A stretch of DNA of 64,000 nucleotides from Paenibacillus polymyxa. GTDB taxonomy: Bacteria; Bacillota; Bacilli; Paenibacillales; Paenibacillaceae. The DNA lies in contig NZ_CP015423.1 of the NCBI RefSeq assembly GCF_001719045.1, positions 4,587,501 to 4,651,500 of the forward strand, read 5' to 3'. The stretch's first letter is position 1, and the number at the start of each line of letters is the position of its first letter. This document shows positions 8,513-17,603 of the stretch, in pieces. The notes beneath the pieces were generated by a model. That model saw only the letters and a program-made list of their open reading frames with translations, ran no database searches and was not told the DNA's origin. The position numbers were made by a program, and so were the translations under genes.

Positions 8513-10138
8513 TTATAAACCACGCTGTATAAATCGGTCTGCGTTTTTTACACTGGACCACAGATCAGAGCTTGCTCCGCCCGGATACCAGTAGGCGAAG
8601 CCAGCAAACCCAGCATCCTGTCCCAAGCGATACTTACGAGTGAAGGATCGTCCTTCCTCGAGCCACAGCTTATGAAGCTGCGTGTCTTTGTAAGACACGG
8701 TATACTGCTGAATATCCTCATTCCAGATTGGTTTGGAGGCGGAACGGGATACTAGCTGGTTTTGCTGATCTAGTGAAATATCAGAGGAAGCGATTGACTT
8801 TCCGCTAGCGTTAAGCGTCCAGTTCCGTGTAAATAATGGCAACGCCAAGATCGCTTTCTCCGGATGGGTGGTTTGTACAAAACGCCGCACGCTTTCACGG
8901 AGCCATGGCAGTGAGGACACAGAGCCGGGGATCGAGCTACCTCCCCAATGCTCGTCATATCCCATCAGGATCAGATAGTCTGCCGCAGCGCCAAGCTGTT
9001 TATAATCAAAGGCGGCAGTCCAGTCCGTTCCATAATCAGGAGATACACAAATCGCCAGTACCGTATTCTGACTCTTCAACTTAGCTTTTAATTGTTGGAC
9101 GAACAATGTTAAATTGGCACGATCCTGACCATCTACATTTTCAAAATCAATGACAAGCCCGTTCAAACCGTATACAGATACGGCATTAGCAAGCTGAGTT
9201 ATAGTTGTATTTCGTAGAACCTCACTGGACAGAATTTGGTGCGTCAGTGCCAGGTTGGAACGGTTGCCTACCATCGCCCAGATATTTTTATGATGCTGTT
9301 TGGACCAGGCAAGCAGCGACGAATTGGTATAATCGCTGATAATACCTGTTTCATTTAGAAAAAACCAACGTGGTGATAGGGTGTTGATGTTGGATTGGAG
9401 CACCGTATTTTCAAACTGCTGAACGGTTTGATCATATTGCCAGCCTATTCGGATGGAAGAAGCGGTGGAAGCAGTTTGGTTAGCATGCTTTGTTGAATAC
9501 GTTAGCAGTCGTTCCAGCAAGACTGCTGTTTCTTCACGGGTCAGAGAGGATGCAGGACGGAAATAGTTACTTTCACCTTTCATAAAGCCGTAACGATTTA
9601 CGGTGGTTACCGCATCAAGGGCCCAATCTGCAATTTCGCCAGTATCTGTGAAGGAGGAAGTAGCATATCCTGATCCGCCCGAAGAGCGGATGAGACGTGC
9701 GATCATCAAGGCCGCTTCTTGACGGGTTATGGGACTATTAGGTTGGAATGTCGCAGACGTTCCCCCCTGAACGATATTGAGTTGAGAAGCCGATTCAATC
9801 CATCCATAGTACCACGTCTTTTTGGCAACATCTCGGTAGGAGGAAACGGCCGCTTGTACAGGCTCCAGACCGAGTGTACGGTCCAGTGCGGTAACCCATT
9901 CGGCTCTGGTAACAGCCTTTTTAGGAGAGAAGTAACCAGGTTGTGTACCGTTCAAAATTCCTTTAGCATGCAGGGAAATAATAGACTGATAGGCATAGCT
10001 GTGTGCAATATCTTGGAACGTAGCGCCGGATGCTGCTGCTGGAGCAGCTAAGTATGAAGTGAATGTTGTGAATATTGTGATGGCTGCAGTTGCTGAAAGG
10101 GTGAGCCTGGTTAACCAACGTGATCGTTTGGAACTCAT
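8513..10138 (-). CDS. S-layer-anchored GH18 domain protein
   Basis: A secreted cell-surface protein. After a signal peptide (cleavage near AAPAAASG) come three SLH repeats, about residues 38-215 (FQDIAHSYAYQSI, YRDVAKKTWYYGWI, FTDTGEIADWALDAV). These bind pyruvylated secondary wall polymer. A GH18 barrel follows at about 230-541, with the motif GLVIDFENV carrying the catalytic glutamate and ending GFAYWYPGG. The barrel resembles YaaH/YdhD-type spore and wall glycosidases more than classical chitinases. Expected substrates are peptidoglycan or chitin-like glycans at the cell surface. GAAGG lies before the ATG. Confidence 0.88.
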   Translation of the reverse strand: MSSKRSRWLTRLTLSATAAITIFTTFTSYLAAPAAASGATFQDIAHSYAYQSIISLHAKGILNGTQPGYFSPKKAVTRAEWVTALDRTLGLEPVQAAVSSYRDVAKKTWYYGWIESASQLNIVQGGTSATFQPNSPITRQEAALMIARLIRSSGGSGYATSSFTDTGEIADWALDAVTTVNRYGFMKGESNYFRPASSLTREETAVLLERLLTYSTKHANQTASTASSIRIGWQYDQTVQQFENTVLQSNINTLSPRWFFLNETGIISDYTNSSLLAWSKQHHKNIWAMVGNRSNLALTHQILSSEVLRNTTITQLANAVSVYGLNGLVIDFENVDGQDRANLTLFVQQLKAKLKSQNTVLAICVSPDYGTDWTAAFDYKQLGAAADYLILMGYDEHWGGSSIPGSVSSLPWLRESVRRFVQTTHPEKAILALPLFTRNWTLNASGKSIASSDISLDQQNQLVSRSASKPIWNEDIQQYTVSYKDTQLHKLWLEEGRSFTRKYRLGQDAGFAGFAYWYPGGASSDLWSSVKNADRFIQRGL

Positions 10139-10253
10139 ACCAAATAACCTTCTTTTTTATGATAGATTGTAGACTCATATATCGTTACTCGACGAATAAT
10201 ACTATCAAAAAGAGGAAAGTTATTCATTGCTAAATTGTTGGAAAAACACCAAA

Positions 10254-10282
10254 AAACCCGCCACCTATGCGGAAACGGGTTT
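10254..10282 (-). terminator. Terminator of the degV gene
   Basis: AAACCCG (10254-10260) pairs with CGGGTTT (10276-10282). On the minus strand the hairpin is followed by T residues, just past the DegV stop codon. Confidence 0.7.
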
Positions 10283-10295
10283 GATATTGGATAAA

Positions 10296-11147
10296 CTATG
10301 CTTTTTTGGCATACATAATACCGATGGTCTGTGGACCACAATGACTGGAAATGACACAGCCTGCTGTAGTTAGCAGTACCTCTTGTGCGTTCGTTTCTTC
10401 TTTCAAGCGAGCTTGCAGCATTAGCGCGTCTTCCTCGGCCAAAGCGTGCACGACAATAATGATATCATTATCCATCTGATCTCGTTGATTCAGTGCATTT
10501 TGCAGCATCTGATCCAAAGCTTTTTCACGTTTGCCGCGGACTTTGTAGGCAGGCGTCATTTTTCCGTCAATCACTTTGATCACCGGACGAATTTTGAGCA
10601 GACTTCCGATCAGGTTTTGCATGCCTGAACATCTTCCGCCTTTATACAGGTATTCAAGTGTATCAATGACAAATTCCGTGTCTATGAGCGGCCTGGTTTT
10701 CGTCAACATGTCTACAATCTGCTCTATCGTATTGCCGTTGGTTGCCGCACGAGCAGCTTTCATCACAAGCAGGCCAAAGCCGCACGATAAATTCAAGGAA
10801 TCAAAAACCGTAACGCGGCCTTCCGGAAATTCAGAGGCAGCGAGTAGCGCATTCTGGTACGTCGATGATAGCTCGGAAGACAGACTGATATATAAAATGT
10901 CGTCCCCTTGTTCTATGTAGGGCGCAAAGGCCTGAATAAAATCCGATGGAGAAGGTGCGGCGGTACGCGGTAAATGTCCCTCGCGGCTTACACGTTGAAA
11001 CAATTGTTCCGGGTGAATGTTCACCCCATCCTGCAATGCCTCATCACCAAATACTGTATACAATGGCACAATGCTAATCTCGTACTGTTGACGCCAGTGA
11101 GCAGGAACATCACTGGTACTGTCGGCAAAAATTTTAATTTTGTTCAT
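10296..11147 (-). CDS. DegV family fatty-acid-binding protein
   Basis: Family members bind a fatty acid and hand it to fatty acid kinase (FakA) for incorporation into phospholipid. The 283 residues show the family pattern: ADSTSDVP at the N terminus, the ligand-contact region RTAAPSPSDF, LSSELSSTYQNA, and the late SSHCGPQTIGI motif. GAGAGGA lies upstream of the ATG. FakA is not in this window, and Firmicutes often carry several FakB/DegV paralogues with different chain preference. Ligand specificity cannot be read here. Confidence 0.9.
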   Translation of the reverse strand: MNKIKIFADSTSDVPAHWRQQYEISIVPLYTVFGDEALQDGVNIHPEQLFQRVSREGHLPRTAAPSPSDFIQAFAPYIEQGDDILYISLSSELSSTYQNALLAASEFPEGRVTVFDSLNLSCGFGLLVMKAARAATNGNTIEQIVDMLTKTRPLIDTEFVIDTLEYLYKGGRCSGMQNLIGSLLKIRPVIKVIDGKMTPAYKVRGKREKALDQMLQNALNQRDQMDNDIIIVVHALAEEDALMLQARLKEETNAQEVLLTTAGCVISSHCGPQTIGIMYAKKA

Positions 11148-11179
11148 ACATTGAATCCTCTCTGTGTGATGCAGAAAAA

Positions 11180-11653
11180 TTATAAAGATTGCACGGAGGA
11201 AGGATAGATATCCGCTGTGCTATTCGGAACGGAAAGACCGATGGCCAGAAGAGCAATAAAGCCCACAATAATAAGTGCATTAATGATTAAGCCTGTAATA
11301 GCAAAGGTTTTCTTACGGTTTTTTAACGCAATTCCAATGATACCGACCACAAGTCCGCTACAATTCAGCAACAGGCTGCCTAAAAAAATAAAAGGAAGCA
11401 ATACCGTTCCGGTTTGCTGCAGAGCGACTTCCGGGTTCAACGTTTGGTATTGGCTGAAATGAGCCAGCAGATTAATGACCATAATAGCCAGAATAATATA
11501 TCCGATCAGGCTGACAAGCGACATAATAAAAGAAGCAATTCCGGGACCGGAATGTTTGAGCTTGACCGGAGGCTGAAACACAGGAGCTTCTGAAAAAACA
11601 GGGTGCTCCTCAGACGCAGCAGGTTTTTGCAAATTAGGATCTTGGTAACTCAT
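11180..11653 (-). CDS. DUF4190-like membrane protein
   Basis: A proline-rich, soluble N-terminal tail (about 50 residues) precedes three hydrophobic segments (IASFIMSLVSLIGYIILAIM, LLPFIFLGSLLLNCSGLVVG, FAITGLIINALIIVGFIALL). The final segments contain the GIALKNRKKTFAITGLI pattern typical of DUF4190 proteins. The start is ATG 11653 because AAGGAG is correctly spaced before it; the frame runs 57 bases further upstream without a site. Function is unknown; it is a minor membrane protein next to degV. Confidence 0.7.
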   Translation of the reverse strand: MSYQDPNLQKPAASEEHPVFSEAPVFQPPVKLKHSGPGIASFIMSLVSLIGYIILAIMVINLLAHFSQYQTLNPEVALQQTGTVLLPFIFLGSLLLNCSGLVVGIIGIALKNRKKTFAITGLIINALIIVGFIALLAIGLSVPNSTADIYPSSVQSL

Positions 11654-11872
11654 TTTTTCCACTCCTTGAACATAGTCCGAACAGGTACTAATTTTCCACA
11701 AAATAAACAAAAAAGCAAGCCATCCTACACATTACCCTTCAAAAGACAGGGTCTAATCATCCAATTCTGTATGCGGTCTGTTCACACACGCTGGCTGGTA
11801 AACTTCATACGGTTTCGATAAAATAAGAAGAACATTCGGCTAAAAGGATGAGATGAAAAGGAGTACACAAAC

Positions 11873-12256
11873 ATGCAACGAAAATGGATATTTGTGGGAT
11901 CTATAATGATGATGTTGGCGGTAGCCATTGGAGCGTTCGGGGCACATATTGTGAAAGCCCGGATCAACGCGGATGCTTTGGCCGTGTATGAAACAGGTGT
12001 GAAATATCATATGATTCACGCTGTCGGTTTGCTGATCATTGCGTTGGCTGCCGGACAGTGGGGTCCTTCCAACCGTTTAAGATGGGCAGCGCGTCTGTTA
12101 TTGACAGGTATCATTTTGTTTTCTGGTAGCTTGTATGTGCTAAGTTTGACCGGAATCCGTGTGCTGGGGGCTATTACCCCTCTAGGAGGCGTGTGTTTTA
12201 TTGCAGGATGGATATTGCTGGCATGGGCTGCCATGGGTCTGAAGAAAGAGGATTAG
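11873..12256 (+). CDS. DUF423 membrane protein (YwdK-like)
   Basis: 127 residues with four predicted membrane helices. It contains the family signature GAFGAHIVKARI near residue 21, then YHMIHAVGLLIIALAAG and GGVCFIAGWILLAWAA. DUF423 proteins are widespread inner-membrane proteins with no established function. AAAAGGAG lies upstream of ATG 11873. Monocistronic, with a strong terminator behind. Confidence 0.85.
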   Translation: MQRKWIFVGSIMMMLAVAIGAFGAHIVKARINADALAVYETGVKYHMIHAVGLLIIALAAGQWGPSNRLRWAARLLLTGIILFSGSLYVLSLTGIRVLGAITPLGGVCFIAGWILLAWAAMGLKKED

Positions 12257-12275
12257 AGTTCTTTTCGGATAATGC

Positions 12276-12331
12276 AAAAAAAGAGAATGGACAAGAAAAA
12301 CGTCATGTTTTTCCTGCCCGTTCTCTTTTTT
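12276..12331. terminator. Bidirectional terminator
   Basis: A long hairpin in which AAAAAGAGAA and GAAAAAC pair with GTTTTTC and TTCTCTTTTT. It lies between the DUF423 gene and a convergent gene. Confidence 0.85.
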
Positions 12332-12361
12332 CATGCTTCGTTTTTTTATGAAATATTACAT

Positions 12362-12910
12362 TTACGATGTGATTTCATCGATCTCATTCATTTTAAAGGA
12401 GTACACTTGCTTCTCATCTACATGATACACACTCAGCAGGCTATTATCATGATCCAGATTGAGGATGCGGCAAGGAATGCTGCGCTGTCCGCCATAGCGG
12501 TTCACGATTAACCGTACAAGCGTGTTATCTTGAATATAGCGTTTGATCCATTCATACGTACTAAGGTCTTGTTGAATTGCAGGCTTTGGCTGTACGTGGG
12601 ATTGTTTGATCTCTTGAACGACTGGTGGCTTGTTCGTAATTGCGGCTGATTTCTTTTTAGAGAATTTTTCCGCGAGCGTAGCGGCTGCATTAGATGGGTT
12701 ATTCACGGCCGACTGTTTTTTTAGGTACAGTGCAGCTTCAATTAAATTGCCAAGTTCGATACCGGATTGAATCCGGCTATCCGCAATTTGTTCATTTTGG
12801 CTCAAGAGATTAAGCAGGAACTGAAGGGCCTCTACGTTCGAACGACCTTTAACTAATACATCTACATTAAATAAATAACTGGTTTCGTCTTGATTTGATT
12901 CCTTTTGCAT
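12362..12910 (-). CDS. Hypothetical protein, cytoplasmic, conserved-looking
   Basis: 182 residues from ATG 12910, which has GGAGG shortly upstream; an ATG at 12931 in the same frame has none. The N-terminal 60 residues (YLFNVDVLVKGRSNVEALQF ... IQSGIELGNLIEAAL) look like a folded helical domain. A lysine-rich linker follows, then a C-terminal beta-rich domain of about 60 residues (LVRLIVNRYGGQRSIPCRIL, then VYHVDEKQVYSFKMNEI) resembling a small regulatory or Hfq-like barrel in composition only. No signal peptide. I do not recognise the family. Confidence 0.6.
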   Translation of the reverse strand: MQKESNQDETSYLFNVDVLVKGRSNVEALQFLLNLLSQNEQIADSRIQSGIELGNLIEAALYLKKQSAVNNPSNAAATLAEKFSKKKSAAITNKPPVVQEIKQSHVQPKPAIQQDLSTYEWIKRYIQDNTLVRLIVNRYGGQRSIPCRILNLDHDNSLLSVYHVDEKQVYSFKMNEIDEITS

Positions 12911-12931
12911 ACATCCTCCAGCCCAAGCCAT

Positions 12932-13265
12932 GGGTAATTAGTCTTTTATAGTACCTATCAATATATCATTAAAACGTAATCTATCATAGTGCCTAAGGCC
13001 CTGTTGTTGGATATTAACAAAAATAAAATCTATATAAAGCCCTATGCGTAATATTTTCTCAGATAAGCAAAGCCAGAGTTACATATACAGAGAATAAAGG
13101 AGGTAGGGGGTGAAATCAAGTAGTTTAAATTTCAAATATATTACAGTGGAAAAATATAACGAAGCAGTATCATACATCCAGAAGAAAAGTAAAATCCCCC
13201 TTATTGAGAGGGGGATTGGCATATCAAAAACATGATATATTATAGTAAGCGCAATTAAAGCAATT
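12932..13265. other. Intergenic region without a supported gene
   Basis: About 330 AT-rich bases. Apart from the minus-strand terminator at 13193-13217 I see no coding region with a ribosome-binding site or recognisable product. The missing C-terminal half of the nucleotidyltransferase gene upstream is not here. Confidence 0.5.
13193..13217 (-). terminator. Terminator after truncated nucleotidyltransferase
   Basis: AATCCCCC pairs with GGGGGATT around a short loop; on the minus strand TTTACTTTTC follows. Confidence 0.75.
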
Positions 13266-13727
13266 TTATTTTCGATTAAACTCATACATTTCACCTACAA
13301 GCACTTCGTTGATGGCATGCCTGAAATCTTCCTTTGTTGGGGATTCGGCCGCTTCCTTTAATGTAGAAAAAAAGTTTTTAGGATCATACAGACGAAGTGG
13401 GGAAAAGAAGGGTCCATGTGTCAACGGCCAATCGCCCTCAACAGTAGAGGCAATTTTAAGAAGAATGTCTGAACTACAGACGTTCACCTCAGCTTTCCAG
13501 GGCCCTGCCGACCATTCATGGCTAAATTCTACGGGGCCGTTTGGTTCACTCAGTACGCAAAACATTTCAATATCCGAAAAAGGGCCGTCAGTACCTTTGG
13601 CAACAGATCCATAGATCCCTATAGCCAGAATTTTGTCTCTGTATACTTCATGTAACCTCGCAGCTATTTCGTGGCAAGTCTGAAGTCTCTCACTTCGAGA
13701 AATGTTGACAGGTCCATTCATGTCCAT
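13266..13727 (-). pseudogene. Truncated aminoglycoside nucleotidyltransferase, ANT(4')-like
   Basis: 153 residues match the N-terminal nucleotidyltransferase half of kanamycin nucleotidyltransferase: GIYGSVAKGTDGPFSDIEM with the metal-binding acidic pair, FSHEWSAGPWKAEVNV, and DWPLTHGPFFSPLRLYDP. Full-length ANT(4') enzymes have about 253 residues; here the frame ends shortly after VGEMYEF with a foreign NRK tail, so the whole helical C-terminal half is gone. That half completes the dimer-shared active site, so an active enzyme is unlikely. The start ATG 13727 (MDMNGP) has GGGAGG six bases upstream. The intact translation start and terminator suggest a recent deletion. Confidence 0.75.
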
Positions 13728-13787
13728 TAGTGACCTCCCTCTGTTTCCTAGGGTCAAAGTGACTTTTCCAATTTACGGATTCGCCAT

Positions 13788-14300
13788 TCAGCGCGGGTTT
13801 AATTTCACTTGCGAGCCCTTGCCGCCTGTCTGGATTCCAGTTTCCTTCACTCCGGCTTCCTTCAGATCGACTAGTAGCCGCTCTAGTACCGCTTTGGCGA
13901 CGGGGGCTTCTTTTGCTCCAGACGCTTTAACGACCAACTGCACCGGTTTGCCGGAACGCAGATGTTTGTCTGCCTGACGCAGCTTCGTGTCGTAATCATG
14001 CTCCTCAATATGAGCAGTGAAGCGAAGCTCCTTGACCTTTTCTTTGCCGCTGTTTCTTGCGGCTCGGCCGACATTTTTGCTTGCTGCGGTTTCTTTTTGC
14101 GCCAGCGCTTTTCCTTTGCCCTTTGCGACCAAGCTACAGGGCGGTGGGCTGCTCATGAGTGAGGTACATACCAGGTCCACCCCTTGGGATCGGGCCATAG
14201 CCAAGGCTTCTGACTTGGAGACAACGCCGAGCTTCTCTCCCGCGAGTCCAGTGAGTACCACTTCGTCAGCTTTAATTTGCTCGTTGATTAATACTGCCAC
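13788..14300 (-). CDS. Divergent second translation initiation factor IF-3-like protein
   Basis: 170 residues with the IF-3 layout. The N domain has INEQIKADEVVLTGLAGEKLG and VSKSEALAMARSQGVDLV, with the SSPPP segment where IF-3 has its conserved proline pair. A basic linker (KGKGKALAQKETAASKN) follows, then the C domain (KVKELRFTAHIEEHDYDTKL, LRSGKPVQLVVKASG). It lacks the usual CRIMDYGKF motif after the prolines and is not next to rpmI-rplT, so it is a paralogue rather than the housekeeping infC. The start is GTG 14300, ten bases after AAGGGAGG; the frame upstream has no other site. It is divergent from the Fur-boxed uptake genes. Whether it acts on ribosomes is unknown. Confidence 0.75.
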   Translation of the reverse strand: MAVLINEQIKADEVVLTGLAGEKLGVVSKSEALAMARSQGVDLVCTSLMSSPPPCSLVAKGKGKALAQKETAASKNVGRAARNSGKEKVKELRFTAHIEEHDYDTKLRQADKHLRSGKPVQLVVKASGAKEAPVAKAVLERLLVDLKEAGVKETGIQTGGKGSQVKLNPR

Positions 14301-14414
14301 GTAAATGTAGCCTCCCTTAAACAATGATAAAGCTATCATATACGGAACCTGTTTGTGATTCAATTTTAGATTTATCCGTATTGACAAAAGTCACTAACCC
14401 CTATAATCTTTTAC

Positions 14415-14429
14415 TGATAATGATTATCA
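14415..14429. promoter_or_regulatory. Fur box
   Basis: TGATAATGATTATCA is a perfect 7-1-7 inverted repeat identical to the Bacillus-type Fur box. It lies 40 bases upstream of the siderophore-binding lipoprotein gene. Confidence 0.93.
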
Positions 14430-14468
14430 TTTTCCAATGCAATATACATACAGGGGTGATTGAGAGAA

Positions 14469-15464
14469 ATGAAAAAGATGTTGAATAGCCTATTATTATT
14501 TGTAGTTTTTACTATTGTATTGGCGGGCTGCGGTGCAGCTGGGGATAGCTCGAAGACGGAAGGTACTGCAGGGTCTGAGCAGACATCCACAACGGCTGGT
14601 CCGGTTACGGTTAAGGACGACCACGGGGAAGTCAAACTGGACAAGCCAGCGGAACGTGTCGTGGTACTCGAATGGACGTTTACCGAGGACCTCATTGCAC
14701 TTGGCGTACAGCCGGTCGGCAATGCAGACAATGAAAACTACAAGCTGTGGGTAACACCGGAGGCGAAGCTGGCTGATACCGTAACTGATATCGGCACACG
14801 GGGCGAACCGAATCTAGAAGCGATTGCGGCGCTCAAGCCGGATCTTATTATCTCTAACGCCGATAACAATGCAGCGATCTATGCGCAGCTTAAAGGAATT
14901 GCACCAACGATAGAATTCGATCCTTACAAGGGGAACGGCTATGATTACGACCGTATGGTTGAAATCTTTAAGCAAGTGGCTGTAGCTACCGGAAAAACGG
15001 AACAGGCTGATAAGGTCCTAAGCGAACTTGACCAGCACTATATAGATGCAAAGGCTACATTGGAGAAGGCAGGCAAAGCAGACTTTCACTATGCGCTGAC
15101 ACAGGCCTTTACAGCTCAAAATGCTGCCAGTCTGCGAATGTTCAAAGAAAATTCGGTTGTAGTGGGAACGCTTGCGAAAATCGGCATGGTGAACGACTGG
15201 AAGTCGGACCAGACCGAGAAATACGGGTTTAGCACCGTTGGCATTGAAGCTCTTCCAGCTGTACAGGACAGCAATTTTATCTATATTACACAAAAGACGG
15301 ACGATGTATTTGGAGCCGCGATGAAGAACAACTCGGTATGGAACGGACTGAACTTTGTCAAAGAAAAACGTACCTATCCGCTGGACGGTACAACATGGAC
15401 ATTCGGTGGTCCTATCTCATCCAAAGTACTGGTTGATCAAGTAGTTGGAGCTCTGACGAAATGA
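14469..15464 (+). CDS. Iron-siderophore ABC transporter binding lipoprotein (FecB/YfmC-like)
   Basis: Binds an Fe(III)-siderophore at the outer face of the membrane. The N terminus is a lipoprotein signal with lipobox LAGC near residue 20, then a low-complexity linker. The class III binding-protein fold follows: KPAERVVVLEWTFTEDLIAL, LEAIAALKPDLIISN, and DDVFGAAMKNNSVWNGL near the end. ATG 14469 has AGGGGTGA nine bases upstream; a TTG at 14460 is in frame but poorly spaced. It overlaps the permease gene by four bases (ATGA), so the two are translationally coupled. A perfect Fur box indicates iron repression. Confidence 0.92.
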   Translation: MKKMLNSLLLFVVFTIVLAGCGAAGDSSKTEGTAGSEQTSTTAGPVTVKDDHGEVKLDKPAERVVVLEWTFTEDLIALGVQPVGNADNENYKLWVTPEAKLADTVTDIGTRGEPNLEAIAALKPDLIISNADNNAAIYAQLKGIAPTIEFDPYKGNGYDYDRMVEIFKQVAVATGKTEQADKVLSELDQHYIDAKATLEKAGKADFHYALTQAFTAQNAASLRMFKENSVVVGTLAKIGMVNDWKSDQTEKYGFSTVGIEALPAVQDSNFIYITQKTDDVFGAAMKNNSVWNGLNFVKEKRTYPLDGTTWTFGGPISSKVLVDQVVGALTK

Positions 15465-17509
15465 CCCGAACAGACACAACGGGTTTATCGAAGACTTGGC
15501 GTGTAGGAAGCATCTTTGGGGGCGGATTGATCGTCCTCATCGTGCTTTTTTTTGTAAGCTTGTGTTATGGAGAGGCTTCAATCCCGCTGCATACAGTAAT
15601 TGAGGCGTTGACCCAGCGTCAGAATACGCTTGATCATAACATGGTGTGGGATCTCCGAATGCCGCGTACGGTCATCGGAATCCTAGCAGGTGGTGCGCTG
15701 GCCATCGCCGGTGCTCTGCTCCAGGCCATCACCAAAAATCCGCTGGCGGCTTCTGATACACTAGGAATTAACGCTGGTGCCTACTTTGTGGTCGTCCTTG
15801 GCGCGGTGATGTTTCCCGGATTGCTGCACCAGGCGCCGTTTTTATTTGCTGCTGTCGGCGGCCTGCTAGCAGCGGTACTGGCTTACTTCATGGGTGGGGG
15901 ACGAGCTGGAAGTCCAATTCGGTTGGCGCTTGCCGGCTTGATTGTATCCATGGTTCTCGGTTCGTTTACCGGAGCTTTGCATATCTTTTATTCATTTGAA
16001 ACCCAGGGACTGTTTCTCTGGGGTTCTGGCTCGCTTGTGCAAAACGACTGGAGCGGGACAACTTACGCCTGGCCCTGGGTCGTAGGGCTCTCGGTCATTG
16101 CCGTTCTGCTGTCAAGGCAGTTTGATGTCCTAGATCTGGATGAGTCCACATCCACGTCGCTCGGACAAAAGGTTAGCTTGACCCGGGCGGTGGGAATTGT
16201 ATTAGCTGTCCTGCTATCGACCATTACAGTCAGCGTCATTGGACCCATTGGTTTTGTGGGTTTGGTAGCTCCGCATTTGGTGCGCTTAAGCGGTCTAAAA
16301 ATGCATCGTTGGGTGCTGCCCGGTTCCTTCCTCTGGGGGGCATTGCTGTTGACGGGTGCTGACGTGCTGGCGAAAATGGTCCACCAATCAAGCATGGATC
16401 TGCCGACCGGAGCAGTGATGGCCTTGATCGGTGCTCCTTGGTTAATTTGGCTGATTCTGTGGAAATTGAAGCTGCCTTCTGGTATTAGTGGACAATCTTC
16501 CATGAACATAGGTGTGCGCTCTCGGAAATTACCGTATGGCAGGCTGGTCACGTTGTTTGGATGCGGTGCCGTGCTGTTGACTGTATTCAGCCTGATGTTT
16601 GGAGGGATGCGAATTCCTGTCGGCGATCTATTGTCCGGCCTGTTCGGCGGTGAGAACGCAAATTCGGCCTTGCTGCAGTTTAGAATTCCGCGCACGCTGG
16701 TGGCAGCCGGGGCTGGTATCGCTCTTGCTGTCAGTGGTGTCTTGATCCAATTAGCCGTTCGTAATCCTTTAGCGGATGCCTCGATCATTGGTGTTTCTTC
16801 AGGGGCTGGCTTTGGTGCGCTTGCAGTGATTATCGTTTGGCCTGGGCTACCTGTTTATATGCTGCCCATCGCGGCGATTGCCGGAGCGACGGTGTCGGCG
16901 GCAGTGATCTTCTTTTTATCATGGAACAAGCACCTAAACCCGTCTGTGGTCATCCTACTTGGGATTGCTGTATCAGCGATCGGAGCAGCCGGCATTCAGG
17001 TACTGATTATCCAAGGCTCGCTTTGGGGCAGCACAGGCTATATTTGGCTGACGGGTAGTACCTACGCTCGAAACTGGGGACAGGTGGCGACGATTCTGGC
17101 CTTTCTGCTCGTGTTGTTGCCAATAGCCTGGTGGCTAGCTCGCCGCTTTGATCTTTTGGTGTTTGACGATAGCAGCGCTATGGGACTGGGACTTCCGGTG
17201 CGCCGCACCCGGCTGCTGGCCATGGCAGTGGGTGTGCTGCTGGCGGGTGGAGCGGTAGCCTGTGTAGGTACAATTGGCTTCATCGGGCTGATTGCTCCGC
17301 ATATCGTGCGTACGTTGATTGGGCACCATGTACGCCGCTCCATTGTTCTGTCGAGCCTCTTGGGAGCAGTAATGCTGGTGCTGGCTGATACGATTGGCCG
17401 GACAGTGCTTGCGCCGACTGAAATTCCTTCCGGATTGCTGATCGCACTGATCGGTGCACCGTATTTCCTGTACTTGATGTATCGCTCCAATAAGAGTAAG
17501 TCAGTGTAG
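15461..17509 (+). CDS. Fused FecCD-family iron-siderophore permease
   Basis: 682 residues contain two consecutive FecCD permease domains. The first covers about 10-335 (WDLRMPRTVIGILAGGALAI, GFVGLVAPHLVR) and the second about 350-680 (LQFRIPRTLVAAGAGIALAV, GFIGLIAPHIVR). Each has the LRMPR/FRIPR start and the APH ATPase-contact loop, with about ten membrane helices per half. This is the FhuB-like fused arrangement; most Bacillus systems use two separate genes. No ATPase gene follows, so the pair probably uses a shared ATPase encoded elsewhere (a FhuC/YusV-type situation). Confidence 0.92.
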   Translation: MTRTDTTGLSKTWRVGSIFGGGLIVLIVLFFVSLCYGEASIPLHTVIEALTQRQNTLDHNMVWDLRMPRTVIGILAGGALAIAGALLQAITKNPLAASDTLGINAGAYFVVVLGAVMFPGLLHQAPFLFAAVGGLLAAVLAYFMGGGRAGSPIRLALAGLIVSMVLGSFTGALHIFYSFETQGLFLWGSGSLVQNDWSGTTYAWPWVVGLSVIAVLLSRQFDVLDLDESTSTSLGQKVSLTRAVGIVLAVLLSTITVSVIGPIGFVGLVAPHLVRLSGLKMHRWVLPGSFLWGALLLTGADVLAKMVHQSSMDLPTGAVMALIGAPWLIWLILWKLKLPSGISGQSSMNIGVRSRKLPYGRLVTLFGCGAVLLTVFSLMFGGMRIPVGDLLSGLFGGENANSALLQFRIPRTLVAAGAGIALAVSGVLIQLAVRNPLADASIIGVSSGAGFGALAVIIVWPGLPVYMLPIAAIAGATVSAAVIFFLSWNKHLNPSVVILLGIAVSAIGAAGIQVLIIQGSLWGSTGYIWLTGSTYARNWGQVATILAFLLVLLPIAWWLARRFDLLVFDDSSAMGLGLPVRRTRLLAMAVGVLLAGGAVACVGTIGFIGLIAPHIVRTLIGHHVRRSIVLSSLLGAVMLVLADTIGRTVLAPTEIPSGLLIALIGAPYFLYLMYRSNKSKSV

Positions 17510-17527
17510 TTAAATATGTACTTGAAC

Positions 17528-17570
17528 AGGCTGCTTCCCAGCGGATTTTGCGTGGGGAAGCAGCCTTTAT
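17528..17570 (+). terminator. Terminator of the iron-uptake operon
   Basis: AGGCTGCTTCCC (17528-17539) pairs perfectly with GGGAAGCAGCCT (17555-17566), followed by T-rich sequence. Confidence 0.92.
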
Positions 17571-17603
17571 TATTAATTTTCTACGTAATCAATGGACTTT
17601 ATA

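Noticed and set aside
16063..16788. 241-codon minus-strand frame opposite the iron permease
   Set aside because: It mirrors the permease codons and has no family features.
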